A stretch of DNA of 64,000 nt, taken from NCBI GenBank assembly GCA_947627875.1, contig CANQXS010000005.1:1-64000 (forward strand), written 5' to 3'. Position numbers and translations under genes: made by a program. The stretch is from an uncultured Clostridia bacterium. GTDB taxonomy: Bacteria > Bacillota > Clostridia > Oscillospirales > Ruminococcaceae. Below are positions 1 through 8,578 of this stretch, piece by piece. Every line of letters starts with the position of its first letter. The first letter of the stretch is position 1. The notes below the pieces were generated by a model. The model searched no databases, was not told the origin of the DNA, and was given only the letters and a program-made list of their open reading frames with translations.

Positions 1-95
1 TTACTGCCCAATTTCCATTCTCTCAAAATCTCCTTGGAAGGGTAGTCCAGCGGTTCGTAGCACTCGCAAAGGTCGATCGATTCATAGTCTTTCAT
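1..95 (-). CDS. Small hypothetical protein, partial (runs off left edge)
   Basis: An ATG at 93-95 on the minus strand opens a frame that stays open to the window edge, giving 31 visible codons beginning MKDYESIDLCECYEPLDY. It is preceded by AAGGAG six bases upstream of the ATG, a strong ribosome binding site, and it starts 11 bases after the relaxase stop codon, so it is most likely the next gene of the mobilization operon. The visible part is acidic with two closely spaced cysteines and no recognisable domain. I do not recognise the family; it is probably an accessory protein of the mobile element. The C-terminus is outside the window. Confidence 0.6.
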   Translation of the reverse strand, partial: MKDYESIDLCECYEPLDYPSKEILREWKLGS

Positions 96-106
96 TGTTA
101 TTCTCC

Positions 107-1693
107 TTAAATTTCTTGTGTTTGGTCTTTTGGCTTGTTTGATTCTTCGCGCAAAGTTCGGTTTATATTATCCGCAATCGTTTGCAGCCGTTTGACCTCA
201 TCACGTTTTTCGTGAAGTTCCTCATACAATTCGTTCTGCTGTGATGTCAGTCTTTCAATTTCCGACTGCAATGCCTTGTAGCTCGGAATTTTGCTTATGC
301 CGTGTTCAGAAAAGTACCGTTTCGCCGAATCCATAATAATAAACTCACTTTCGTGCTGCTTGCGGAATTTCGCCCTCGCTCGGTCAGACTTCAACGTCCG
401 ATACTCGTCCCGAATCGACTTTGTATTTGCATACGCAAGCACTCGTTTTTGAAGTTCCTTTTTGTCACGAAGTTCCATTTCAACCGCTTTCAGATTCTCT
501 CGGCACTCGCTTTCCTCCGTCTTTGCCATTTTAAGGGCGGTCTGCAAATCTTCAAACGACTGAAGTCCATACTTTTCAAGCTCAGCGACGCTCTTGGCAG
601 ACTGTTTCAAGTTGAACACTTTTGCCCAATGCTCAAACCCCGCGCCCTTTTCGGGCGTTACATCGACCATTCGCAAAATACTGTCGTGATATGTGTCGAT
701 TTTCGAGTTTTTTGCCCCTTGTAAACGTTTGAGGATACTCGGTCGAGATGATATGCCATGCTCACCGGTTTGCTCCAACTGTAGCGATTTCTGCTCAAAA
801 ACGGCACTTATTGCGGCAAGGTCAAAGGCGTTTCCCAAGCGGCGGGCGGTTATAGGCTTGGCACGTTCGGCTGTCAGATATGACAAATGCCCTCGACTTT
901 GCTTTACGGTCACACCCTCGCGTAGAAGTAGTTCGGCAAACTTATCAAAATTTGTTGCGGCTTCAAGTGCTTTCCGAATAATCTGCCGCAACTTTTCCTT
1001 ATCCGTTTCAAACTTTGTCGGTTTGCCGTCGGCAGATAGCTCGGTTTGTCCGCGACGCTTAGCCCAATACTCTCGCTCGGTCACTCGCTCCTTGCTGCCG
1101 TTGAGCAAATCAATTTGATATAGTCCCTCGCGTTGACACATTTCCATAACTTCGGCGCGAAAGAAATTCATAGCCGCCTCTGTGCAGCGGTGCTTACAAC
1201 CTGCGCGCGTATCCGCAGGTCTGTCCATATACGGCAGGAGATGCACGTCCTCGATTCGTAAGCTGTTGATAACGATGTGGCAATGGATATTTCCGCTGTG
1301 ATTGTGACCGTCGGCGTGTGTGCAAACAATAGCTTGATGTCCCGCGAAATGTTCCTTGCAAAACTGCTCGCCCAACGCTTGCGCACAGTCAACTGTCAAG
1401 CCGTTCTCAACAGCATCGCGCGGGTCAAAACTGATTATGTAGTGATGACTTTTAACGTCGCCACGGGAGCGATTCTTGTCATATTGAAGATTTGACTTCA
1501 TACAGGCAATAGCGAAATCATATTCTCCGCAATTCAAGGTTGCAAAGCGGCAATTATCTCGCGGGATCAGTCTGCCCGATTCGTCAAGAACGGGTTTGTT
1601 TGTGAACTCGTCGTGTTCAAACAATAGATATTTTTCGGTCGCACCATAGTCGGCATTTTTAGAGCTTAAGTGTTTGAACGTCGCCAACCGCAT
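107..1693 (-). CDS. Relaxase/mobilization protein (MobA/VirD2-type)
   Basis: Relaxases nick one strand at oriT and lead it into a recipient cell during conjugative mobilization. The metal-binding three-histidine motif is visible as HNHSGNIHCHIVIN at residues 130-143, preceded by SHHYIISFDP near 82-91, as in MobA/VirD2-type enzymes. The last 140 residues are charged and predicted coiled coil. I chose the ATG at 1691-1693, six bases after AAAGG; an in-frame GTG lies directly upstream. The gene overlaps the end of mobC by 35 bases and is followed by another small gene, so the three form an operon. No integrase or replication gene is visible, so whether the parent element is an ICE, IME or plasmid fragment cannot be decided here. 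Confidence 0.9.
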   Translation of the reverse strand: MRLATFKHLSSKNADYGATEKYLLFEHDEFTNKPVLDESGRLIPRDNCRFATLNCGEYDFAIACMKSNLQYDKNRSRGDVKSHHYIISFDPRDAVENGLTVDCAQALGEQFCKEHFAGHQAIVCTHADGHNHSGNIHCHIVINSLRIEDVHLLPYMDRPADTRAGCKHRCTEAAMNFFRAEVMEMCQREGLYQIDLLNGSKERVTEREYWAKRRGQTELSADGKPTKFETDKEKLRQIIRKALEAATNFDKFAELLLREGVTVKQSRGHLSYLTAERAKPITARRLGNAFDLAAISAVFEQKSLQLEQTGEHGISSRPSILKRLQGAKNSKIDTYHDSILRMVDVTPEKGAGFEHWAKVFNLKQSAKSVAELEKYGLQSFEDLQTALKMAKTEESECRENLKAVEMELRDKKELQKRVLAYANTKSIRDEYRTLKSDRARAKFRKQHESEFIIMDSAKRYFSEHGISKIPSYKALQSEIERLTSQQNELYEELHEKRDEVKRLQTIADNINRTLREESNKPKDQTQEI

Positions 1694-2057
1694 CACCTAC
1701 CTTTCGCATGATTTCGTACTTCAAATCGACGAGGTCGGAAATCGCAGATTGCACATCAACATAAAGTGTGTTATATGGCACCCCGTGTTCGTTGATATAC
1801 CGTGCAATCTGGTTGAGATTCCCACCGATTTTTCCGAGTTGAGCAGTTAGCTGACCGACAGCAGCCAGAAGTTTTTCATTGACAGGCGAGACCGTGATGA
1901 TGGGCATGATGACCGCGTTCTCGATTGCCTGACGGATAAATTCCGACTGGCTAATCCCACAGAATTTTGCTCGTTCAGTGAAATCGGCGTATTCTTCATC
2001 AGTCATACGAGTTTTGATGACGATGCTGCGTTTGGGCGTTTTGTATTTCTTTGGCAT
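1659..2057 (-). CDS. mobC: MobC-like relaxosome accessory protein
   Basis: MobC proteins bind oriT and help the relaxase open the DNA. The 132-residue protein has an N-terminal ribbon-helix-helix-like segment (RMTDEEYADFTERAKFCGI, then QSEFIRQAI) followed by the MobC signature LGKIGGNLNQIARYINEHG. The frame is open further upstream, to 2300, but that part is not conserved in style and crosses the repeats. The ATG at 2055-2057 has GGGGG seven bases upstream and begins MPKKYKTPKR, a typical basic start, so I take that start. The gene precedes and overlaps the relaxase. The directly repeated motif upstream is a plausible binding target. Confidence 0.85.
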   Translation of the reverse strand: MPKKYKTPKRSIVIKTRMTDEEYADFTERAKFCGISQSEFIRQAIENAVIMPIITVSPVNEKLLAAVGQLTAQLGKIGGNLNQIARYINEHGVPYNTLYVDVQSAISDLVDLKYEIMRKVGDAVGDVQTLKL

Positions 2058-2067
2058 ATATAGCCCC

Positions 2068-2520
2068 CTTTCATCTTTAACGGACATTTTTTGCATAAAT
2101 GGTGATACCCTAAATGTAAATTTTATATGAACATAATTTACACTCCTCTCACAATACAACGTACATTTTTTCGACAGATGATCGGTATAAGAATTGTAAA
2201 ATTTTCGTGAATACGATATTTTCTCATTACCCTCAACGCAAACGGTTTGATTATGCCAACTTTTCAATACCTTCCACACCGAAAAAAGATTTTTTGCCAA
2301 GTTTTTGGCAATCTCGTCAGAAAAATCTTTCTACTTTATAACGGACATCTCAGGGCGGGGTTGTCCACTAATGCTTTAAAAATTCCCTTTCACCTTTAAC
2401 GGACAAATTTCTGAAAAAATATGGGGTGGCAGATGTAAATTTTCCGTAAATTCTTGCTGACGGATAAATCACAAAATTCAAGTTTTATACCCCTCTCACT
2501 TTACAACGGACATTTTTTAA
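2068..2520. repeat. Five dispersed direct repeats upstream of mobC; candidate oriT/iteron region
   Basis: A motif close to AACGGACATTTTTT, usually preceded by a pyrimidine-rich CTCACTTTA-like stretch, occurs at 2079-2092, 2158-2171 (one change), 2340-2353 (right half diverged), 2398-2411 (right half diverged) and 2505-2518 (perfect). All copies have the same orientation. A TTGCCAA/TTGGCAA hairpin lies at 2294-2311 among them. No reading frame fits the stretch. Position directly upstream of mobC and the relaxase suggests an origin of transfer or a regulator-binding array. This is inferred from placement, not from a match to a known oriT. Confidence 0.55.
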
Positions 2521-2692
2521 GTAAATTTCTGGGTACTTTCTAAAAAAGTTTACCTAAACATCAAAATTTCTCTGTTTGGTACAAAATGCAAGGGGCTTTT
2601 GACTTATTCATTGTGCAGCTTTTAGTATATATTTTCAGTTCAGTAACATTTAAAATGGAGAAAAACCAAATGTGACGAAAATAATTTGAGCA

Positions 2693-2733
2693 TAAAAAAT
2701 ACCAACGTAACAATTTGGTACGTTGGTATTAGT
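2693..2733 (-). terminator. Hairpin with T-run on the minus strand
   Basis: Arms 2699-2709 and 2719-2729 are a perfect 11-bp inverted repeat (ATACCAACGTA / TACGTTGGTAT) with a 9-base loop. Read on the minus strand it is followed by ATTTTTT, the form of an intrinsic terminator. The opposite side, TAGTTTTATAT, is weaker. It may mark the end of a transcription unit of the mobile element. Confidence 0.5.
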
Positions 2734-2747
2734 TTTATATAAAGCAG

Positions 2748-2834
2748 GGTTTGGGGAAGGCACTCCCCAACAAGATTCCGCGCAGCCAAATTTGAGCTTT
2801 TAGCCAAATTTGGTACCGCGGTAGAATCTTGCTC
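2748..2834. repeat. Long imperfect palindrome between the mobile element and the sigma gene
   Basis: A short hairpin TTGGGGA/TCCCCAA (about 2751-2770) is followed by a larger one: CAAGATTC-CGCG at about 2769-2781 pairs with CGCG-GTA-GAATCTTG ending at 2833, and CCAAATTTG occurs twice between the arms. No gene fits. It lies where the mobilization genes end and chromosomal-style genes begin, so it could be a junction structure or an interspersed palindromic repeat. Confidence 0.45.
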
Positions 2835-2946
2835 TTTTCATACATTGACACACCATATCAAAACCTTTAAAATTATTTACACCCCCTGTAACCTTTTCAT
2901 TCTAAATGTCGTCTTAACTTTTATACCGCAGAAAGGAGGTTTTCGG

Positions 2947-3522
2947 GTGATCAGCGACGAAGAAATAATCGAGCGATATTTTTTGCGGGACGAGAGTGCG
3001 ATAACGGCCACGGCCCAAAAATACGGCGACCGGTGCTACGGCGTGGCATATAACATTCTTCGGGCTCGGGAGGACGCCGAGGAGTGCGTCAGCGACTCAT
3101 ATTTGAAAGTATGGAACTCGGTCCCTCCGGACAGACCGCAAAGTTTAAAGTGCTATCTTTTAAAGATCGTCAGAAACCTTTCGCTCGACCGACTGAAATT
3201 CTTAAATCGAAAGAGGCGCTGCCGCGAGCTTGAAATATCCTTTTCGGAGCTTGAAAATGTTCTGCCGGACAGCAGCATTCCCGACGGAACCGAGGAATCG
3301 GAGCTTGCGGAGATTTTAAATCAGTTTCTCGAAACTCTCTCTCGGGACGCAAGGCTTATTATGGTGGCGAGATACTGGCACTTTCTTTCGATCTCCGAGA
3401 TTTCGGCAAAATACGGATATTCGGCGGGCAAGGTTAAAACCAGCCTTTCACGCTCGCGCGAGAGGCTGAGAAAATATCTTGAGGAAAGAGGTTTTATGAA
3501 TGAAAACAGCGAAAATAATTAG
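2947..3522 (+). CDS. ECF-type RNA polymerase sigma factor
   Basis: A 191-residue sigma-70 family protein of the extracytoplasmic-function class. Region 2 is seen in YGVAYNILRAREDAEECVSD followed by YLKVWNSV, and region 4 in ISEISAKYGYSAGKVKTSLS followed by RSRERLRKYL, a helix-turn-helix that reads the -35 element. The frame is open upstream of 2947, but the GTG there follows AAAGGAGG by seven bases, the best start. The 3' end overlaps the next gene by 23 bases, a coupling typical of sigma/anti-sigma pairs. It probably controls its own operon, which runs to the ABC ATPase near 8.4 kb. Confidence 0.9.
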   Translation: MISDEEIIERYFLRDESAITATAQKYGDRCYGVAYNILRAREDAEECVSDSYLKVWNSVPPDRPQSLKCYLLKIVRNLSLDRLKFLNRKRRCRELEISFSELENVLPDSSIPDGTEESELAEILNQFLETLSRDARLIMVARYWHFLSISEISAKYGYSAGKVKTSLSRSRERLRKYLEERGFMNENSENN

Positions 3523-4651
3523 GGCGTTCGGGCTTATCGACGACAAATTCCTGATCGAGGCGGAAGACGCTGCCTCCCCGCAAAAACCGCGTTTTAAAAT
3601 CAAGCTGGTTCTTATCGCGGCCGCGATAAGCGTTCTTGCGCTCGGCACTACCGCGTTCTCAATCAGCCGCATGAGCGCCCTCGAAAATATGAAATACGCC
3701 TTTGACCGTTATAGCGGCATCAAAAGCGAGACCGAGCAGACCGAAAGCCCTGCCGAAGAAGACCTCACCCCCGAGGTCGAGCATGACTACACATTTTTCA
3801 GCAGCTACACCGACAGCGAGCTCAAGGACCCGGCCGACTTTCCGTGGATCGAAAATCTCGCAGAATATGGGGACGAGTTTGAATATGACACCGAGCAGAA
3901 GCCGGACGAATTCCGGCTGACATCGGTGCTTTTAGACGACCACTGTTTTTATGCCACGGTGCAGTATGTAATTCCCGACGACGTTAAAAAGGAACTCGGC
4001 AAAAAGCTCCCCGAGGGCGCGGTTCCGTGGTTCAGAATCCACTTTCAAGACGGCGGAGGATATGAAGACACTTATCCGATATCTTTGGAAGGCAATCTTT
4101 ATACCTTTGCCATCTACTCGCTTGGCTTCAGCAGCCTGCCCGACGAGATCACCGTTACATTCAGGGAACTCGGCTACCGCGAGATGGAAGACGGACAGAT
4201 TATCAGCGATTTCCAAAATGCATTGGACTTTGAAAGGACTCTCACAGTTTCGACTTCGAAACTTAAAAAGACCGAGAGCAAAATATCGGGAGAGGAAGTT
4301 TATCACACCGAATCGGGCGACGTTTATATGACCGCAGAGCTTTCCCCGACCGGGATTTTCCTCAATTATCACAGCGAGGACGGCAAGGCCGCTTTGGAGC
4401 TTTATGACGACAAGTATTTCCTGCCGAACAAGCTGCAAATATGCCTCGACGACGGCAGAATTTACGGCGACGGCGAGACATTCTTCGAGCTGTTCTATAT
4501 TCTGAACGGGCGAAGCGGAAATATCATGAACTATAACGACGGCGACCCCGAAAACGACCTTGTCTGTGAAAGCCTGACCTTTAAGAAGCCTGTCGACATT
4601 TCTCACATAGAAAAAATAATAATCGGCGGCTGCGAGTTTGTTTTTGATTAA
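3500..4651 (+). CDS. Single-pass membrane protein, candidate anti-sigma factor
   Basis: A 383-residue protein with a short cytoplasmic N-terminus (about 34 residues), one membrane helix around residues 35-57 (LVLIAAAISVLALGTTAF) and a large acidic extracytoplasmic part. It overlaps the ECF sigma gene by 23 bases and has GAGGAAAGAGG eight bases before the ATG. By arrangement it is the likely anti-sigma partner, resembling the DUF4179-type membrane anti-sigma proteins of Clostridia. No zinc anti-sigma motif is present. The outer domain is unrecognised and could be the signal sensor. The role is inferred from topology and gene order. Confidence 0.65.
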   Translation: MKTAKIIRAFGLIDDKFLIEAEDAASPQKPRFKIKLVLIAAAISVLALGTTAFSISRMSALENMKYAFDRYSGIKSETEQTESPAEEDLTPEVEHDYTFFSSYTDSELKDPADFPWIENLAEYGDEFEYDTEQKPDEFRLTSVLLDDHCFYATVQYVIPDDVKKELGKKLPEGAVPWFRIHFQDGGGYEDTYPISLEGNLYTFAIYSLGFSSLPDEITVTFRELGYREMEDGQIISDFQNALDFERTLTVSTSKLKKTESKISGEEVYHTESGDVYMTAELSPTGIFLNYHSEDGKAALELYDDKYFLPNKLQICLDDGRIYGDGETFFELFYILNGRSGNIMNYNDGDPENDLVCESLTFKKPVDISHIEKIIIGGCEFVFD

Positions 4652-4674
4652 ATTAAAGAAAGAAGTGTTTATTT

Positions 4675-6072
4675 ATGAAGCTATTAAAAATTATCGCCGC
4701 GCTGATGATTGCGGCTTCTCTATTCGGCTGCGTAGATACGCCGGAGTCACTCAAAAAGGCGCAGACCGAGCCTGCCGAAAGCGGCGAAATCATTCTCGGC
4801 GGCCAAAGCGTTGAAGAAAGCCCGGCATCGGTTAATACATCTGAGAAGCCCGAAAAGGTCGCCGAGCGCGGCAGCTTGGAAGCTATCAGAAATCAGCTTG
4901 AAACCGACCTGAAAAAGTCGTATAAAAATATATCAGTCACAAGTGCAAGAGTAAGCGACGCGGACGCTATGCCGATTCGCGATATAAAAATAGGCATGAA
5001 TCCCGACTACGACTACACTCCGCTCCTTGAGCTTTTTTACAGCGACAGATACGATGTCGCCGACGAAAAGTATTATCGCCATACTAAAGCGGGGACCTCT
5101 ATGTCTGAGGGCGAGCCGCTGAGAAACGAGCCGGAATACAGCGAAGAGCTCGGGCAGGTAATTTTGAGAAACCGCGCTGATATAGACATCGACGGCTTTG
5201 CGCCGATTTATGACGACGGCGATAAGACCCTGTCGGTATTCAAATATTCGACGGGCGGCGTCTGGGGGTCTCAGACAGGCGGCGGCTTGGAATCGGACGC
5301 TGTGTATTACTATAACAATTTCGAGGTCTGTAAAGAGTACGATCTGAGAGACGAAAAACCCTCGCCCGACGAAGAATACACAATGGCCGACGGCGAAAAA
5401 TGGGGCGCTTCTGAGGCAATAGATTATGTTGAAAATTTCTGGAAAGAGTATATCTCGCCATCCGATACCGACGAATTTACATACACCGTGAAAAAGCTGT
5501 ATATCATGGATCTCGGCGACGGAAAATACGGCTATCTCTTTGATATGCAGATGACGGACAAAAGCGGGAATTTCTATGACATCGACAATTCCGAGTTTTA
5601 TTTTTCAAACGCAGCAATTTTGGCAGGCGAACCTTTTCCTTTTCCCGACGAGCTCAGTACCTACTGCGCCCAGAAAGAGAAGATCACCCGCTTCACAAAG
5701 GATTTCGGCTTTGAGCTTTGCGATGAGCCCGTCAGCGAAAGCCTTTTGAGCCTCGGGGAAGCGTCCCAAATTCTCTCGGAGACCCTCGCGCCGAATATCG
5801 GACTTGAACTTGAAGCCGAGCTTTGCTATTCTATTTTCTGCAAGGGCTATCATTGCGCCGACGGCTGGATCAAAAAGGACTTTTACGCCTTTCTCTGCCA
5901 GACCGAAAGCGACTTTGAAATCCGCCCGATATGGTGTTTCAAGCCCGCAGGGGAAAGCTATCTGCTCGACCCGTTCATGGGGAGATACTACGTTGATGCC
6001 GTTACGGGCGAGGTGAGCATGATAGTCAACTTGGTATATCAAAAGGCAGCCGACGAGAGCAGCGGCTGGTGA
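4675..6072 (+). CDS. Secreted lipoprotein of unknown function
   Basis: A 465-residue protein whose N-terminus is a lipoprotein signal peptide: basic start, hydrophobic core, then the lipobox LFGC with the lipidated cysteine at residue 19. The mature part is acidic and aromatic-rich and I recognise no domain; the end (YYVDAVTGEVSMIV) resembles the tail of PepSY-like and YycI-like regulators, but only weakly. It sits third in the sigma/anti-sigma/ABC operon, 23 bases after the previous stop and four bases before the next start. A surface sensor or a substrate-binding role for the neighbouring ABC system are both possible. Confidence 0.7.
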   Translation: MKLLKIIAALMIAASLFGCVDTPESLKKAQTEPAESGEIILGGQSVEESPASVNTSEKPEKVAERGSLEAIRNQLETDLKKSYKNISVTSARVSDADAMPIRDIKIGMNPDYDYTPLLELFYSDRYDVADEKYYRHTKAGTSMSEGEPLRNEPEYSEELGQVILRNRADIDIDGFAPIYDDGDKTLSVFKYSTGGVWGSQTGGGLESDAVYYYNNFEVCKEYDLRDEKPSPDEEYTMADGEKWGASEAIDYVENFWKEYISPSDTDEFTYTVKKLYIMDLGDGKYGYLFDMQMTDKSGNFYDIDNSEFYFSNAAILAGEPFPFPDELSTYCAQKEKITRFTKDFGFELCDEPVSESLLSLGEASQILSETLAPNIGLELEAELCYSIFCKGYHCADGWIKKDFYAFLCQTESDFEIRPIWCFKPAGESYLLDPFMGRYYVDAVTGEVSMIVNLVYQKAADESSGW

Positions 6073-6076
6073 CGAA

Positions 6077-6961
6077 ATGAGTAAAAAAGATTATATTTAT
6101 TCCTGCGGCTTTGCCACGGTTTCGGCACTTCTGACAGCAATCATTTTTCTTCTGAACGATTACGCTGTTATTCCGACAGATATACCCGTCAGGTCTGTGA
6201 TAGGTCATATTTTCCTCGACGACAGCGCGCTGTTTTTACAGGAAAGCTCAAACTATGCCGCTCCGTTTGTTTGCCGCTCGACCCATATTTGGACAGCGGT
6301 TTTCCTGCCGCTTCTATGCTCTGCGCCGTTTCTTCTTGCATTTGCAAGCGAAATGAAGGGCAACTACCGTTTAAAATTATCCCGAATCGGCAGCTTTAAC
6401 AGGTACTGGAACAGGGTCTTTTTCCGCTCGGGACTTTCTGGCGCATGCTGCGTTACGGCAGGATATACGCTGTTTTCAGAGGCGGTTTTCGCATATTTTC
6501 CACATATGTCGGAGTACCCCGCCGAGCCGAAAGTGATGAACGATGTCTTTTCAATGATGGCGGTGCGCAAACCGCTTGATGGGACGCTCAATAAGCTTTT
6601 CAAAAATACCGAAAGTGAGTTTTTATATTGGTTACCGACGGCGATAAACGTCTTTGCATACTCGTTTTTAGTCGCGATTATCTGCCTTGCACTGTACCTG
6701 CTGATAATGAATCGATACAAGGCAATCGGTATGCCGATGATAGTTTTTTATCTTGCTGAGCAGTTTTCGACACGGAGGTTATATGACAGCCTTGAACCGA
6801 AATGGCAGATTTTAAGCCCGCGCTCACTCTTGATAAATGCTGAATACACGTTTTCAACTTTCGATATAAACGACTTTGAATATCTGTTTTTCTTTACTTT
6901 AGCTAATGTTTTATTCTATTTCGCCGGTAAGGCATTATTCAGAAAGCGGGTGATGAATTGA
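6077..6961 (+). CDS. Polytopic membrane protein, probable ABC-2 type permease subunit
   Basis: A 294-residue hydrophobic protein with about six membrane segments, including one near residues 12-30 and others near 75-90, 115-135, 195-215 and 270-290. It has no sequence signature I can name. It lies between the lipoprotein and a second membrane protein, and its stop overlaps the next start by four bases, so it probably forms a heteromeric permease with it. The ATPase that follows would energise the pair. Substrate unknown; export or self-protection is typical for ABC systems of this layout. Confidence 0.65.
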   Translation: MSKKDYIYSCGFATVSALLTAIIFLLNDYAVIPTDIPVRSVIGHIFLDDSALFLQESSNYAAPFVCRSTHIWTAVFLPLLCSAPFLLAFASEMKGNYRLKLSRIGSFNRYWNRVFFRSGLSGACCVTAGYTLFSEAVFAYFPHMSEYPAEPKVMNDVFSMMAVRKPLDGTLNKLFKNTESEFLYWLPTAINVFAYSFLVAIICLALYLLIMNRYKAIGMPMIVFYLAEQFSTRRLYDSLEPKWQILSPRSLLINAEYTFSTFDINDFEYLFFFTLANVLFYFAGKALFRKRVMN

Positions 6962-7815
6962 AGCTGTTCTTAGGAATCATCAAATCAGAATACATAAAGT
7001 GGCTAAAGAGCGATAAGCAACTCATGACCGCCTTTTCGATGATTTTTCTCTATATGTACTCGCTTGAAATCATCAACAAATATTCCGTCGAAATGGGCGA
7101 ACCGATAAACCTGTTCGAGCCGCTCACGATATTCATGTCAAACCTCTATATCATCCCGATACTCGTTCTGACATTCGCCGTCTTGATGATAGATTTTCCC
7201 GATATTTCGGCAAATGCCACGTTTATGCTAATCCGCTCGGGGAGGACGAAGTGGTACAGTGGACAGGTCGTGTTTGTCTATGCCGCCGCCGTTTCGTTTA
7301 CCGTAATATTCTTCATCTACACCGCGATTTTCACCCAGAAAAATGCATTTGTCGCAAATCTTTGGTCAAACGCCGAGAGGCTGATAAACACTCTTGAATA
7401 TCAAGAAATTCGCTCAAAAAATCCCCTTTCATATCTCGACCTCTCAATCATAAATAACTACACCGTCGCGCAGGCGACTGTTTTCGGCGTGATTTTAATG
7501 ACGCTTCATCTCACGCTCTCGTCGCAGGTGCAGATGGTTTTATCGCTTAAGTTTAACAAGATGATCGGACTGCTCGCAAACGCTTCACTCCTCGCCCTCG
7601 GTATGATCGCATGGTGGGCGGACAGCCCCGCGAAGTGGCTTTTTCCGCTAGCGCACTCGACATTGGTTTACCACTACGATGAGCTTTTCAACAAGGTGAA
7701 TTTCCCGATTTTAGGCTCGTTTGCATATCTCGCGGCTGCGAATGTGGCCATATATTTCCTTGGGCAAAGGGTGATAAAACGTAAAAATCTCTCGCTTATG
7801 GCTAAGGAGGATTAG
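6958..7815 (+). CDS. ABC-2 type membrane permease subunit
   Basis: A 285-residue membrane protein beginning KLFLGIIKSEYIKWLKSDKQ, the amphipathic N-terminus usual for ABC-2 permeases, followed by about six membrane helices. The start is a TTG overlapping the previous stop (TTGA), with a GCGGG upstream; no better start exists nearby. It ends one base before the ATPase start, which has its own AAGGAGG inside this gene's last codons. The close packing supports a single transporter made of both membrane proteins and the ATPase. Confidence 0.7.
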   Translation: MKLFLGIIKSEYIKWLKSDKQLMTAFSMIFLYMYSLEIINKYSVEMGEPINLFEPLTIFMSNLYIIPILVLTFAVLMIDFPDISANATFMLIRSGRTKWYSGQVVFVYAAAVSFTVIFFIYTAIFTQKNAFVANLWSNAERLINTLEYQEIRSKNPLSYLDLSIINNYTVAQATVFGVILMTLHLTLSSQVQMVLSLKFNKMIGLLANASLLALGMIAWWADSPAKWLFPLAHSTLVYHYDELFNKVNFPILGSFAYLAAANVAIYFLGQRVIKRKNLSLMAKED

Positions 7816-7816
7816 A

Positions 7817-8449
7817 ATGATAAAGGTTGAAAATGTCAGCTTGAAAATCAAGAAAGATATGATTTTGAGGAATATAAATGTCGAGTTCGAGCGCGGCAAA
7901 ATCCACGGAATAATCGGCAGAAACGGCAGCGGAAAAACTATGCTGATGAAGTGCATTTGCGGGTTTATTAAGCCCACAGAGGGGGAAATCACAGTTGCGG
8001 GAAAGCGTATCGGCGTTGACTGCGACTTTCCCGAAAGCGTCGGAGTTATCATCGAAACGCCGGAGTTTATACCGTATTATTCAGGCTTCAAAAATCTCAA
8101 GCTCCTTGCAGATATCCGCCGCAAAATCACCGATGACGACATCAGAAGAAGCATTGAGCTCGTCGGACTTGACCCGATGCTCAAAAAGAGCGTAAAGAAA
8201 TATTCCCTCGGTATGCGCCAGCGGCTCGGCTTGGCGCAGGCTATTATGGAAGATCCCGACCTGCTGATTTTGGACGAGCCTATGAACGGTCTCGACAAGG
8301 ACGGTGTGGGAGAGATGAGGAAGTATCTGCTCGATTTAAAGGCGCAAGGCAAGACTATTCTCATTGCCTCGCACTCGGCGGAGGATATTGATGTGCTCTG
8401 CGACAGCGTGGTGGAGATGGATAAGGGGAGGATTGAGAAGATAAGATAA
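7817..8449 (+). CDS. ABC transporter ATP-binding protein
   Basis: A 210-residue ATPase with all expected motifs: Walker A GRNGSGKT near residue 35, signature YSLGMRQR, Walker B LLILDEP, and the switch histidine in ASHS. The signature has SLGM in place of SGGQ, common in antibiotic- and peptide-export ATPases of Firmicutes. It is the last gene of the operon begun by the ECF sigma factor and would drive the two membrane subunits before it. At 210 residues it is a minimal nucleotide-binding domain without extra regulatory parts. Confidence 0.9.
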   Translation: MIKVENVSLKIKKDMILRNINVEFERGKIHGIIGRNGSGKTMLMKCICGFIKPTEGEITVAGKRIGVDCDFPESVGVIIETPEFIPYYSGFKNLKLLADIRRKITDDDIRRSIELVGLDPMLKKSVKKYSLGMRQRLGLAQAIMEDPDLLILDEPMNGLDKDGVGEMRKYLLDLKAQGKTILIASHSAEDIDVLCDSVVEMDKGRIEKIR

Positions 8450-8460
8450 GGTAAAGATAT

Positions 8461-8500
8461 ACCACTCTCTATGCGAAAGCTCTGAGGGTGGCTGCTTTTT
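8461..8500 (+). terminator. Possible terminator after the ABC operon
   Basis: CCACTCTC (8462-8469) can pair with GAGGGTGG (8484-8491) with one G-T pair, followed by CTGCTTTTT. Modest stem, so moderate support only. Confidence 0.4.
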
Positions 8501-8578
8501 GCGTAACGTCAATGTAATTGCAAATAAAGGTAAAATACAATTTTGTAATGTAAGCGTGGGAATGGACGAGGGTCTTTA

